DNA from: Brevundimonas sp.
Lineage (GTDB): Bacteria; Pseudomonadota; Alphaproteobacteria; Caulobacterales; Caulobacteraceae
Direction: 5' to 3'
DNA: 64,000 nucleotides
Assembly: GCF_013912065.1 (NCBI RefSeq)
Contig: NZ_JACESA010000001.1
Span: 62,001-126,000 of the forward strand
This document shows, in pieces, positions 34,653 through 44,160 of the stretch; the first letter of the stretch is position 1, and the number at the start of each line of letters is the position of its first letter. The translations under genes were made by a program, and so were the position numbers. The notes below the pieces were generated by a model. It did not search any database. It was given only the letters and a program-made list of their open reading frames with translations, and had not been told where the DNA came from.

Positions 34653-36941
34653 ATGACCGACGTCGCCGAACCCCAGATCGCCGTCAAATCGAACTCCGGG
34701 CGTATGACCCCGATCCTGTTCGCCGTCGCCGTCTTCACCTCGGCCTGTCTGGTCTTCGTGGTGCAGCCGATGGCGACCAAGCTGATCCTGCCGACGCTGG
34801 GCGGATCCCCGTCGGTGTGGAACGCGGCCATGGTCTTCTTCCAGACCGCCCTGCTGGCCGGCTACGGCTACGCCCACCTCCTGCAACGGATCGGGTCGAT
34901 GCGGATCCAGGTGACGGCGCATCTCGGACTGCTGCTGGCCGCCGCCCTGTTCCTGCCGCTGAGGATCAGCGGCCTGTTCGGCGATCCCGATCCGGCGGCG
35001 CCGACGGCGTGGCTGTTGGCCACCCTTGCCCTGTCGATAGGCGCGCCGTTCGCGGTGCTGTCGGCCACCGCGCCGCTGTTGCAGGCCTGGTACGCCCGGG
35101 TGCGCGCCGGTCATGCCGACGGGCGCAATCCCTATGTCCTCTATGCGGCGTCCAACCTGGGCAGTTTTCTGGCGCTGCTGTCCTATCCGGTCCTGATCGA
35201 GCCCCTGGCCAGTCTGTCGGGCCAGCGCTGGGGGTGGAGCGGCGGCTATGGGCTGTTCGTCCTGATGATCGCCGGTCTGGGGCTGCTGGCCTGGCGCCGC
35301 CGCGACGCGGCCGATCCCGAACCGGCGCCTCTGCCCGTCGGGGCGGCGATCGCCTGGCGTGAGAAGGGGTTGCTGGTCCTGCTGGCCGCCGCCCCGTCCA
35401 GCCTGATGCTGGGGGTGACGGCGCACCTGTCGACCGACGTGGCCTCGGCGCCCTTCCTGTGGGTCATCCCTCTGGCCCTCTACCTGCTGACCTTCGTCAT
35501 CGCCTTCCAGGCGCGGCCGGTCATTCCCCTGTATCTGACCCTGACGATCCAGGCCGGGGTGCTGGCCGCCTGCGCCGCCCTGGCGGCCTTTCGCACGACC
35601 GAGTGGTTGTTCATCTTCGGGGTCAATCTGACGGCCTTCTTCTTCACCGCCCTGATGTGCCACCAGCTGATGGCCGAGCGCCGGCCGGCGCCGGGGCGGC
35701 TGACGGAATTCTATCTGCTGCTGTCGCTGGGCGGGGTGCTGGGCGGGGTGTTCAACGCCCTGATCGCACCGGTCGTGTTCAACATGGTGTGGGAGTATCC
35801 GCTGGTCCTGGTCGCTGTCGGCTTGCTGCGGCCGGGGCGAGGGGGGGAGGTGCGCTCATGGGAGATCATCTGCTGCGTCGTCGGCGTGCTGGTCGCCCTG
35901 GCGGGGCCGCTGGGACTGGCGCTGGTCCGATACGCCCCCGACATCCGCGACGCCGTGCCGGATCGCGATCTGGTGCGGATCGCCCAGGCTGTATTGGGGA
36001 TGGCGGCTCTATTCGCCTTCCTGTTGCGACACCGGCCGGTGATGTTCACGGTCGTCGTGGGGGCCATGGTCTGGTCCGGCTATACAGTCGCGCGCGGCTA
36101 TGACTGGGCCCTGACGGAGCGGAGCTTCTTCGGCGTGATGCGGGTGGCCAGCACGCCGATCGAGGGGCTGGACGGCCCCGTCCACGTCCTGATGCACGGC
36201 ACGACCCTGCACGGCGCCCAGGCGCAGTCGGCGCGGTACCGGTGCCTGCCGACCCTCTATTACGCCACCACCACCCCCCTGGGTCAGGCCGCGCTCATGA
36301 CCCATGCCAAGCAGCCGGGCGGGGCCCATATCGGCGTCGTGGGACAGGGGTCGGGGGCCATGGCAGCCTACAAGCGCGCTCAGGACCGGATGAGCTTCTT
36401 CGAGATCGATCCGATGGTGGACCGGATGTCGCGAGATCCGCGCTGGTTCAGCTTCATCAATGGTTGCGCCGAGGGGCCTGTGCGGACGGTTCTGGGCGAC
36501 GCGCGGCTGACGATGGCGCGGGAGCCCGCTGGAACCTACGACCTGTTGATCATCGACGCCTTCAGCTCGGACGCCGTGCCCACCCATCTGCTGACGGTCG
36601 AGGCGATCGCCGGTTATCTGCGGCTGCTGAAGCCCGAGGGGGTGGTGGTGCTGCACCTGTCGAACCGGAATCTGGAGATCACCCTGCCGGCCGAGGCCGC
36701 CGCCGCCGCGCTGAAGGCGCCGGCCCTGCATCAGATCTATGCCGAGCGGCGGGAGGCGGCGCAGATGTCCGAATCCTCGACCGAGGCGCTGATCATCGGC
36801 AAAAGCGAGGCGGCCCTTGCGCCCTATCGCGCCGATCCGCGCTGGCGCACCCTGGCGGCGACAGAGGTGCGGCCCTGGACCGACGACTATGTCAATCTGT
36901 TCGGCGCCCTGGTCCGGCAGATGCAGCATGCCGCCCGCTGA
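34653..36941 (+). CDS. Fused membrane / spermidine-synthase-like protein
   Basis: A 762-residue protein. The first 500 residues hold about a dozen hydrophobic helices (QPMATKLILPTLGGSPSVWN near the start is a hallmark of this fusion family). The C-terminal 250 residues form a Rossmann-type spermine/spermidine synthase domain with VVGQGSGAMAAYKRAQD, FFEIDPMV and LIIDAFSSDAVPTHLLT. ATG 34653 is chosen because earlier in-frame codons run antisense through pncC. The real substrate is unknown; polyamine synthesis should not be assumed. Confidence 0.88.
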   Translation: MTDVAEPQIAVKSNSGRMTPILFAVAVFTSACLVFVVQPMATKLILPTLGGSPSVWNAAMVFFQTALLAGYGYAHLLQRIGSMRIQVTAHLGLLLAAALFLPLRISGLFGDPDPAAPTAWLLATLALSIGAPFAVLSATAPLLQAWYARVRAGHADGRNPYVLYAASNLGSFLALLSYPVLIEPLASLSGQRWGWSGGYGLFVLMIAGLGLLAWRRRDAADPEPAPLPVGAAIAWREKGLLVLLAAAPSSLMLGVTAHLSTDVASAPFLWVIPLALYLLTFVIAFQARPVIPLYLTLTIQAGVLAACAALAAFRTTEWLFIFGVNLTAFFFTALMCHQLMAERRPAPGRLTEFYLLLSLGGVLGGVFNALIAPVVFNMVWEYPLVLVAVGLLRPGRGGEVRSWEIICCVVGVLVALAGPLGLALVRYAPDIRDAVPDRDLVRIAQAVLGMAALFAFLLRHRPVMFTVVVGAMVWSGYTVARGYDWALTERSFFGVMRVASTPIEGLDGPVHVLMHGTTLHGAQAQSARYRCLPTLYYATTTPLGQAALMTHAKQPGGAHIGVVGQGSGAMAAYKRAQDRMSFFEIDPMVDRMSRDPRWFSFINGCAEGPVRTVLGDARLTMAREPAGTYDLLIIDAFSSDAVPTHLLTVEAIAGYLRLLKPEGVVVLHLSNRNLEITLPAEAAAAALKAPALHQIYAERREAAQMSESSTEALIIGKSEAALAPYRADPRWRTLAATEVRPWTDDYVNLFGALVRQMQHAAR

Positions 36942-36959
36942 AGCGGGCGAGGAGAGGTC

Positions 36960-38114
36960 TCAGGCCGAAACGGGGATTTCCACCGTCGCAACGGCCTGGG
37001 CGGCGAGGCCTTCGCCTCGACCCGTGAAGCCCAGGCCCTCGGTTGTGGTGGCCTTGACGCTGACAGCGTCCAGCGGCAGCGCCAGCAGACCGGCGATCCG
37101 CTCGCGCATGGCCTGGCGGTGCGGCTTCACCTTCGGTCGTTCGCAAATCAGCGTCACGTCAACATTGACGATCCGACCGCCCCGCTCGGCGACGAGGCCG
37201 GCGGCGTGGAGCAGGAACTGGTCGGAGGCGGCCCCCTTCCATTTCGGATCGGTGGGCGGGAAGTGATCGCCGATGTCGCCCATGGCCATGGCGCCCAGCA
37301 GGGCGTCGGTCAGGGCGTGCAGGCCGGCGTCCGCGTCGGAATGGCCGATCAGGGTCTGGTCGTGCGGCACCTCGATCCCGCACAGCCAGACCGAGCCGCC
37401 GGGCCCCCAGCGATGCACGTCGTAACCGGAGCCGACGCGGGTCTGGTAGCGGGTCGGTTGCGACAGCAGGGCCTCGGCCATGGCGAAATCCTCGGGATAG
37501 GTCAGTTTCATCAGACGGGCGTCGCCGGGGACCAGCGCCACGCGGCCGCCGTGGCGTTCGACGACGACGGCGTCGTCGGTGGGCGTCTCAGCATCGTCCC
37601 AGGCGGCGTAGGCGGCCTCTATGGCGTTACGCCGGAAGGTCTGGGGAGTCTGAGCGCGCCACAGGCCGTCGCGCTCGACCACCCCGGCCATGACGCCGTC
37701 CTGGCCGCGACGCAGGCTGTCGGCGACCGGCAGGACGGGCAGGGCGCCGTCGGCCTCGGACAGGGCGGCGATCAGCCGTTCGATGACGGCGCGGTTCAGC
37801 AGGGGGCGGGCGGCGTCATGGATCAACACCGGCTGATCCGGAGCGCAGGCGAGGGCGGCCAGGCCCGCTCGGACCGACTCGGCGCGGTGCGCGCCGCCCA
37901 CAACCGCGCGCCAGTTCGACAGACCCGCCAGAGCCTCGGTCGCGCGGGTCTCGGCGCCGGGGGCGATGACGACGGCCAGTTCGTCGGCGCCGGCCTCCAG
38001 CAGGGCCTCGGCCGACCAGCGCAGCACGGGTTTGCCGCCCAGGACGCGCCACTGTTTGTCGCCGCCGGCGCGCGAGCCCGAACCGGCCGCGACGATGATG
38101 CCCGAAAAACTCAT
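36960..38114 (-). CDS. ispDF: Bifunctional IspD/IspF (MEP pathway)
   Basis: A 384-residue fusion of 2-C-methyl-D-erythritol 4-phosphate cytidylyltransferase (IspD, residues 1 to about 220) and MEcPP synthase (IspF, 225-384). IspD shows [15 protein letters not shown] and [10 protein letters not shown]. IspF shows [28 protein letters not shown] and [20 protein letters not shown]. Fusion of two non-consecutive pathway steps is typical of alphaproteobacteria. It diverges from dusB and converges on the gene upstream, with 18 bases between stops. Confidence 0.96.
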   Translation of the reverse strand: MSFSGIIVAAGSGSRAGGDKQWRVLGGKPVLRWSAEALLEAGADELAVVIAPGAETRATEALAGLSNWRAVVGGAHRAESVRAGLAALACAPDQPVLIHDAARPLLNRAVIERLIAALSEADGALPVLPVADSLRRGQDGVMAGVVERDGLWRAQTPQTFRRNAIEAAYAAWDDAETPTDDAVVVERHGGRVALVPGDARLMKLTYPEDFAMAEALLSQPTRYQTRVGSGYDVHRWGPGGSVWLCGIEVPHDQTLIGHSDADAGLHALTDALLGAMAMGDIGDHFPPTDPKWKGAASDQFLLHAAGLVAERGGRIVNVDVTLICERPKVKPHRQAMRERIAGLLALPLDAVSVKATTTEGLGFTGRGEGLAAQAVATVEIPVSA

Positions 38115-38190
38115 GACGGCCTTCTAGAGCGCGTCGCAACCGGACGAAACCATCAAACCGCCGCCGTCATGCTTGACGAGGGGGCGGTGA

Positions 38191-39264
38191 ATGCTGCGAA
38201 AGGCGGAGATGGCCAAGACCCTACAGATCGGCGACGTGACCGTGCCCGGCCGAGTGCTGATGGCGCCGATGACCGGCGTCACCGATCTGCCGTTCCGCAT
38301 TCTGGCCTCGAAACTGGGCGCCGCCTATGTGGCGACCGAGATGGTGGCGGCCAAGGAACTGGCGCGGGCGCGGCCCGACGTGGTGCGGCGCGCGGCTGTG
38401 GGCGCCGGTCTGCCCCTGACGGTGATCCAGCTGGTCGGGCGTGATCCGGGGCAGATGGCCGAGGGCGCGCGGATGGCCGAAAAGGCCGGGGCGGACATCG
38501 TCGATCTGAATTTCGGCTGCCCGGCCAAGGAGGTCACGGGATCCGCCGCCGGATCGGCCCTGATGCGGACCCCGGACCTGGCCTGCCGGATCATGGAGGC
38601 GGCGGTCGGGGCGACCACGCGGCCGGTGACGGTGAAGATGCGGCTGGGCTGGGACGACGACAGCCGCAACGCCGCCGAACTGGCGAAACGGGCGCAGGAT
38701 ATCGGGGTCAAGGCGGTGACGGTGCATGGCCGGACCCGCAAGCAGTTCTATACCGGCCACGCCGACTGGGAGGCGGTGGGGGCGGTCAAGGCGGCGGTCG
38801 GCATTCCGGTGATCGTCAACGGCGATATCCTGACGGCGGATGATGCGCGCGAGGCCCTGGCGAAGTCAGGGGCGGACGGTCTGATGCTGGGCCGCGGCGT
38901 CTATGGGCGGCCCTGGCTGGCGGCGCATCTGGAGCGAGCCTTGATCGACGGCGTCGCGCTGGACGAGCCGGGGCCGGAGGCGCGGCTTACGATCGTGATC
39001 GAACATATGCGGGCCTCGGTCGATTTCTATGGTCTGCCCCTGGGGCTGCGCATGTTCCGCAAACACCTGGGCTGGTATATCGAACAGGCGCCTTGGCCGG
39101 CCGATCCGCAACACAGGCGCGCGGCGAAGGCAAGAATTTGCCGGCTGGAGGAGCCCGAGGCCGTCGAGGTGGAAATGACCCGGCTTTGGCGGGGAAATTT
39201 GCCAAGGACGACCAACTCGGTTGTTGAAATCGAGCCACAGTTGGTCGACACTGCTGTGGCATGA
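38191..39264 (+). CDS. dusB: tRNA-dihydrouridine synthase (DusB/NifR3)
   Basis: This flavoenzyme reduces uridines in the D-loop of tRNA. The 357 residues contain APMTGVTDLPFRILASKLGAA, LNFGCPAKEVTGSAAGSALM with the catalytic cysteine, TVHGRTRKQFYTGHADW and LMLGRGVYGRPWL. In rhizobia and relatives it is the first gene of nifR3-ntrBC-ntrYX. Here ntrY follows directly with an ATGA overlap. ATG 38191 or 38209 could be the start. Confidence 0.94.
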   Translation: MLRKAEMAKTLQIGDVTVPGRVLMAPMTGVTDLPFRILASKLGAAYVATEMVAAKELARARPDVVRRAAVGAGLPLTVIQLVGRDPGQMAEGARMAEKAGADIVDLNFGCPAKEVTGSAAGSALMRTPDLACRIMEAAVGATTRPVTVKMRLGWDDDSRNAAELAKRAQDIGVKAVTVHGRTRKQFYTGHADWEAVGAVKAAVGIPVIVNGDILTADDAREALAKSGADGLMLGRGVYGRPWLAAHLERALIDGVALDEPGPEARLTIVIEHMRASVDFYGLPLGLRMFRKHLGWYIEQAPWPADPQHRRAAKARICRLEEPEAVEVEMTRLWRGNLPRTTNSVVEIEPQLVDTAVA

Positions 39265-41528
39265 CGGATACGCCCTCAGCCGTGACCCCTCGGACCGACC
39301 CCGCGTCGGACGATGAGTCGTTCTGGGGGCGGTTCGACGTTGAAAAGGCGCGGGCCGGGTTCGGGATCGGCTATTTCATCGCCGTGGCGATCACGGCGGC
39401 GGCGGTCTGGCTGGTGGCGGTGGCGCCGGGCGCCAACGCCGGCGCCGCGCGGGGCGCGACCAGCCAGGCGGTGCTGTTCGTCCTTCTGGCCAATCTGGCC
39501 CTTATCGCCGGCCTGGCCTTCATCGTCGGCCGCCGGGTGCTGGCCCTGGCGCGCAGCACGAGCGAGGCCGGGTCGCGGCTGCACCTGCGGTTCGTGACCC
39601 TGTTCTCGATGGTGGCCGTGATCCCGGCGGTGCTGATCGCCCTGGTGTTCGGCATGCTGGTCACGCGAGGCGTCGATCAGTGGTTCAGCCAGAACGTCCA
39701 GGCCTCGGTCGAGAACGGCGCCGTCGTCGGTCGCGCCTATGTCCAGGACGTCGCCTCGTCCGTGGACACGGACCTGGTGACCATTTCGGAACAGCTTAAC
39801 AGCGCCAGAGGCCTGTTCGACGACCGCATCCAGTTCAACGACGCCCTGGCCCAGGTCGGGGAGATCTTCGGCTATCCGGCCATCTATATCCTGAACGGCG
39901 ACGGTCAGGTGCTGGCGCGGGCGGAAAGACCCGATGCGCCGCCCTATCTGGCGCCGCCGCGCACCTATCTCGAGGACGCCGCCGAAGGGGGCAAGCCGCC
40001 CACCGATGTGACGCAGAACCCGGATGCGGTGCGGTCGATCATCGCCCTGCCGGCCTATGGGGACGCCTATCTGTATCTGGTGCGACCGCTGCAGGACGGA
40101 TTGGTCGCGCGGATGAATGCCTCGATCCAGTCGATCCAAGCCTATCGCGAAGCCAGCGAGAGCCGGGCGCGAATCCAGTCGGCCTTCATCCTCAGCTATC
40201 TGGAGACGGCCCTGCTGGTGCTGGTCGGAGCGGTCTGGCTGGGCATGTCGGCCGCCAACAGTATTTCGGCGCCCATCGGCCGATTGGTGAAGGCGGCGGG
40301 ACAGGTGGCGGGCGGAGAGTTCAACGTCCGGGTGGAGAGCGACGGCGCCCCGGCCGAGATCGCCCTTTTGTCCGACGCCTTCAACCGGATGACCGGGGAG
40401 CTGCAGGCGCAACAGACCGCGCTGAAGGCCGCCAGCGACGAAGCCCAGGATCGAAGCAAATTCATCGAAACGGTGTTGTCGGGCGTCAGCGCCGGTGTGA
40501 TCGGTCTGGATCGGCGCGGCCGGGTTTCGGCCATCAACGACAGCGCTCTGCAACTGTTGCACCTCGTCGAGGACGAGGTGGTGGGCCATGAACTGGCGGC
40601 CCTTTCGCCGGAGCTGAGCGACTTGGTCGGGCGGGTCGAGGCCCATATCGAAGAGGATATCGACATAAGCCGGGACGGGGAGACCCTGCGTCTGCGCGTC
40701 CGGATCGAGGGGGGGCAGGGCGGCGAAATGGTGCTGACCTTCGACGATATCACCCGGCTGGTGACGGCACAGCGCAACGCCGCCTGGCGCGACGTGGCCC
40801 GCCGCATCGCTCATGAGATCAAGAATCCGCTGACGCCGATCCAGCTGTCGGCCGAGCGATTGAAGCGGAAATACCGCGACAAGGTCGACGAGGTCGAAAT
40901 CTTCGACCGGTGCACCGACACCATCATCCGCCAGGTCGGCGACATCGGCCGGATGGTTGACGAATTTTCGTCCTTCGCCCGTATGCCCGCGCCGCGCTTC
41001 GGTACGGCCAATCCCGCCGAAATGCTGCGCGAGGCCGTGTTCGCACAGAGGGTCGCGGCCGCCGATATCGCGGTCGACATGCAGGAGCCCCTGCCCAAGG
41101 CGACGTTGCGCTGCGACGCCCGGATGGTGGGACAGGCCCTGATCAACATCCTGAAGAACGCCGGCGAATCCGTCGCCGCCCGACGTCTGGCGGACGGAGA
41201 GGTTGCGGCGTCCGACGATACGGGGATCATCGCATCGCTGATCGTGGAGAACGGCCTGGCGACCTTCGTGGTCGAGGACGACGGGGTCGGCCTGCCGGCC
41301 AAGGATCGCGATCGGCTGACCGAACCCTATGTCACGACGCGCGAGAAGGGCACCGGCCTGGGCCTGGCGATCGTCAAACGCATCTGCGAGGACCATGGCG
41401 GCGAGTTGAAGCTCGCGGACGCCGAGACCCTGCGCGGCGCGCGCGTGTGCCTGATCTTCCCCCTGAAACCCCACGGCAAGACCGGCGACGCGACGGAGCG
41501 CAAGCTCCAAACCGTCGTCGCCGAATAA
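39261..41528 (+). CDS. ntrY: Nitrogen/redox sensor histidine kinase NtrY
   Basis: A 755-residue membrane sensor kinase. The N-terminus has hydrophobic segments around residues 35-100 and 115-145, a periplasmic loop, another helix near 315-335, then HAMP (SAPIGRLVKAAGQVAGGEF), PAS, and the kinase core with H-box ARRIAHEIKNPLTPIQLSAERL. The ATPase has NILKNAGESV and GTGLGLAIVKRICEDHGG. It pairs with NtrX, linked in alphaproteobacteria to nitrogen metabolism, respiration and envelope traits. It overlaps dusB. Confidence 0.94.
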   Translation: MTDTPSAVTPRTDPASDDESFWGRFDVEKARAGFGIGYFIAVAITAAAVWLVAVAPGANAGAARGATSQAVLFVLLANLALIAGLAFIVGRRVLALARSTSEAGSRLHLRFVTLFSMVAVIPAVLIALVFGMLVTRGVDQWFSQNVQASVENGAVVGRAYVQDVASSVDTDLVTISEQLNSARGLFDDRIQFNDALAQVGEIFGYPAIYILNGDGQVLARAERPDAPPYLAPPRTYLEDAAEGGKPPTDVTQNPDAVRSIIALPAYGDAYLYLVRPLQDGLVARMNASIQSIQAYREASESRARIQSAFILSYLETALLVLVGAVWLGMSAANSISAPIGRLVKAAGQVAGGEFNVRVESDGAPAEIALLSDAFNRMTGELQAQQTALKAASDEAQDRSKFIETVLSGVSAGVIGLDRRGRVSAINDSALQLLHLVEDEVVGHELAALSPELSDLVGRVEAHIEEDIDISRDGETLRLRVRIEGGQGGEMVLTFDDITRLVTAQRNAAWRDVARRIAHEIKNPLTPIQLSAERLKRKYRDKVDEVEIFDRCTDTIIRQVGDIGRMVDEFSSFARMPAPRFGTANPAEMLREAVFAQRVAAADIAVDMQEPLPKATLRCDARMVGQALINILKNAGESVAARRLADGEVAASDDTGIIASLIVENGLATFVVEDDGVGLPAKDRDRLTEPYVTTREKGTGLGLAIVKRICEDHGGELKLADAETLRGARVCLIFPLKPHGKTGDATERKLQTVVAE

Positions 41529-41538
41529 GCGAGGCAAG

Positions 41539-42945
41539 ATGCGACCTACCGGTTCCGACATTCTGGTCGTCGACGACGAGGCGGACATCCGCGATCTGGT
41601 CTCGGGCCTGCTCGAGGACGAGGGGCACGCCGTGCGCGTGGCCGCCAACTCCGACGAGGCCCTAGCCGCGATCCGCGCGAGGAAGCCGTCGCTGGCGATC
41701 CTGGACATCTGGATGCAAGGCGGCGGTCTGGACGGGCTGGAGCTGCTGGAGGTGGTCAAGGAGATCGACCCCGACCTGCCGGTGGTGATGATCTCGGGCC
41801 ACGGCAATATCGAGACGGCGGTGACGGCGTTGAAGCGCGGCGCCTATGACTTCATCGAGAAGCCGTTCAAGTCCGATAGGCTGGTGGTGGTGGTCGAACG
41901 CGCCATAGAGGCGGCGACCCTGAGGCGGGAAAACCGTCGTCTGCGGGTCCAGACCATGACGCCGTCCGGCCTGATCGGCCGGTCTCAGGCGGCCCAGGCC
42001 CTGCGCGGCACCATAGCCAAGGTGGCCCAGGCCAACAGCCGCGTCCTGATCGCCGGTCCGGCCGGTTCGGGCAAGGAGTTGGTGGCGCGCCAGATCCACG
42101 AGGCCAGCCCCCGCGCCCGCGCCGAGTTCGTGGCCATTTCCGCCGCCGGGATGACGCCCGAGCGGCTGGACGTCGAACTGTTTGGCGAAGAGGGTCAGGA
42201 CGGCAGGCCGCGCAAGATCGGCGTGTTCGAGCGGGCCCACAACGGCACCCTCTATCTGGACGAGATCAGCGACATGCCGCGCGAGAGCCAGAGCCGCATC
42301 CTGCGCGTCCTGGTCGACCAGAGGTTCCGCCGCGTCGGCGGCGAGCAGGACGTTCAGGTCGATGTGCGGGTCGTCACCTCGACCTCGCGCGACCTCAAGA
42401 CCGAGATCGCCGAGGGGCGGTTCCGCGAGGACCTGTTCCATCGGCTGAACGTCGTGCCGATCCGGGTGCCGGCCCTGTCCGAGCGGCGCGAGGACATTTC
42501 CGAACTGGTGGAGTATTTCGTCGAGACCATCAGCGCCTCGCAGGGCCTGCCCCGGCGGATCGTCGGCGAGGACGCCGTGGCTGTGCTTCAGGTCCATCCG
42601 TGGCCCGGTAATATCCGCCAGTTGCGCAACAATATCGAACGGCTGCTGATCCTGGCGACCGGCGATCCGAACGAGCCGATCACGTCCGACATGCTGCCGC
42701 AGGAGGTCGCCACCTCTAACGGATCCTCGTCCAGCCTGGGCGCCGAGCGCACCATCGCTCTGCCGCTGCGCGAGGCGCGCGAGGTGTTCGAACGCGAATA
42801 TCTGGCGGCGCAAATCATGCGGTTCGGCGGCAATATCTCGCGCACCGCCGCCTTCATCGGCATGGAGCGATCGGCCCTGCACAGAAAGCTCAAGTCGCTG
42901 GGCGTCTCGCCGGCCCGGGGCGGAGAAGAGGAAGACGTCGCCTGA
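41539..42945 (+). CDS. ntrX: Response regulator NtrX (AAA+ domain without GAFTGA)
   Basis: A 468-residue NtrC-family regulator: receiver (Asp56 in LAILDIWMQ), AAA+ domain with Walker A GPAGSGKELVARQIH and GTLYLDEISDMPRE, and a Fis-type HTH (GGNISRTAAFIGMERSALHRKL). After ELFGEE, the loop reads GQDGRPRKIGVFERAHNG, so the sigma54-contacting GAFTGA motif is missing. It probably regulates without sigma54. The gene follows ntrY after 10 bases and overlaps dat (TGATG). Confidence 0.94.
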   Translation: MRPTGSDILVVDDEADIRDLVSGLLEDEGHAVRVAANSDEALAAIRARKPSLAILDIWMQGGGLDGLELLEVVKEIDPDLPVVMISGHGNIETAVTALKRGAYDFIEKPFKSDRLVVVVERAIEAATLRRENRRLRVQTMTPSGLIGRSQAAQALRGTIAKVAQANSRVLIAGPAGSGKELVARQIHEASPRARAEFVAISAAGMTPERLDVELFGEEGQDGRPRKIGVFERAHNGTLYLDEISDMPRESQSRILRVLVDQRFRRVGGEQDVQVDVRVVTSTSRDLKTEIAEGRFREDLFHRLNVVPIRVPALSERREDISELVEYFVETISASQGLPRRIVGEDAVAVLQVHPWPGNIRQLRNNIERLLILATGDPNEPITSDMLPQEVATSNGSSSSLGAERTIALPLREAREVFEREYLAAQIMRFGGNISRTAAFIGMERSALHRKLKSLGVSPARGGEEEDVA

Positions 42946-43808
42946 TGTCCCGTGTCGCCTATGTCAACGGAACCTACAGCCCGCATGGCGAGGCCGTGGT
43001 CCATATCGAGGATCGGGGCTTCCAGTTCGCCGACGGCGTCTATGAGGTCTGGTCGGTGTTCGACGGCCGTCTGGCGGATTTCGACGGCCATATGAAGCGG
43101 CTGCACCGCAGCCTGGACGAACTGCGCATCGATATCCCCATGTCGGCGGCCTCGCTGACACGGGTGCTGCGCGAGACGATCCGGCGCAACAGAGTCAGGA
43201 ACGGGATCGTCTATCTGCAGGTCACGCGCGGCACGGCGCGGCGCGATCACCCCTTTCCGGAGCCCGGCACCCCGCCCAGCGTCATCGTCACGGCCAAGTC
43301 GATCTCGCCGGCGCGCGGCGAGGCCCAGGCGAAGAAGGGGGTCGCCGTCCTGACGCAGCCGGATATCCGTTGGGGCCGATGCGACATCAAGACGGTCGGG
43401 CTTCTGCCGAACATCCTGGCCAAACAGGCGGCGCGCGAGGCCGGCGCCTATGAGGCCTGGCTGGTGGACGACATGGGGCTGGTGACCGAGGGTTCGTCGA
43501 CCAACGCCTGGATCGTGGACGAGCACGGCAAGCTGCGTACGCGCGACACCCAGGCCAACATCCTGAAGGGCTGCACCCGCACCACGCTGATGGCCCTGAT
43601 CAAGGAACATGGGGTCGAATTGGACGAGCGCCCCTTCAGCGTGGAGGAGGCCAAGCGCGCCCGTGAAGCCTTCTTCACCGCCGCCGGCGCCTTCGTCACG
43701 CCCGCGATCTCGATCGACGGAACGCGGATCGGCGACGGAACGCCGGGGCCCATAACCCTGAAGCTGCGTCAGCTCTATCTTGATCAGGCGCGTCGAGACG
43801 CCATTTAG
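42945..43808 (+). CDS. dat: D-amino-acid aminotransferase (class IV PLP enzyme)
   Basis: A 287-residue fold-type IV PLP enzyme. The blocks EDRGFQFADGVYEVW, YLQVTRGTARRDHPFP, CDIKTVGLLPNILAKQAARE (with the PLP lysine in DIKT) and VTEGSSTNAWIV match D-alanine transaminase-like proteins rather than IlvE. It would supply D-Glu or D-Ala for peptidoglycan. It is encoded between ntrX and hfq, overlapping ntrX. Confidence 0.9.
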   Translation: MSRVAYVNGTYSPHGEAVVHIEDRGFQFADGVYEVWSVFDGRLADFDGHMKRLHRSLDELRIDIPMSAASLTRVLRETIRRNRVRNGIVYLQVTRGTARRDHPFPEPGTPPSVIVTAKSISPARGEAQAKKGVAVLTQPDIRWGRCDIKTVGLLPNILAKQAAREAGAYEAWLVDDMGLVTEGSSTNAWIVDEHGKLRTRDTQANILKGCTRTTLMALIKEHGVELDERPFSVEEAKRAREAFFTAAGAFVTPAISIDGTRIGDGTPGPITLKLRQLYLDQARRDAI

Positions 43809-43914
43809 GGCGTTGCCGGAGCATGGAGGCGGCGTTTAAGGTCGCCGCCGGCCGCCTTTCGGCCCCGCCGCCGCTCCCCCGGCGACGAACAACCAAGAAC
43901 AGGAAAAACCTGCC

Positions 43915-44160
43915 ATGTCGCAAGACAAACGTCAGAACCTTCAGGACACCTTCCTCAACTCGGTCCGCAAGACCAAGACGCCGCTGACCATCTTCCTGGT
44001 CAACGGGGTCAAGCTGCAGGGCATCGTGACCTGGTTCGACAACTTCTGTGTGCTGCTGCGCCGCGATGGCCAGTCCCAACTGGTGTACAAGCACGCCATT
44101 TCCACCATCATGCCGTCCGCGCCCGTGCAACTGTACGAGCCCGACGCCGAAGAAGATTGA
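43915..44160 (+). CDS. hfq: RNA chaperone Hfq
   Basis: Hfq forms a hexameric ring that pairs small RNAs with mRNAs. The 81 residues contain Sm1 ([22 protein letters not shown]) and Sm2 ([12 protein letters not shown]), followed by a short acidic tail. The 106-base upstream gap is GC-rich and includes AACAGGAAAAACC before the ATG. hflX starts immediately after the stop. Confidence 0.98.
   Translation: MSQDKRQNLQDTFLNSVRKTKTPLTIFLVNGVKLQGIVTWFDNFCVLLRRDGQSQLVYKHAISTIMPSAPVQLYEPDAEED

Noticed and set aside
39276-41807. An 843-codon minus-strand open frame across ntrY
   Set aside because: It is antisense to the clear NtrY kinase and has low-complexity His/Gln/Arg composition.
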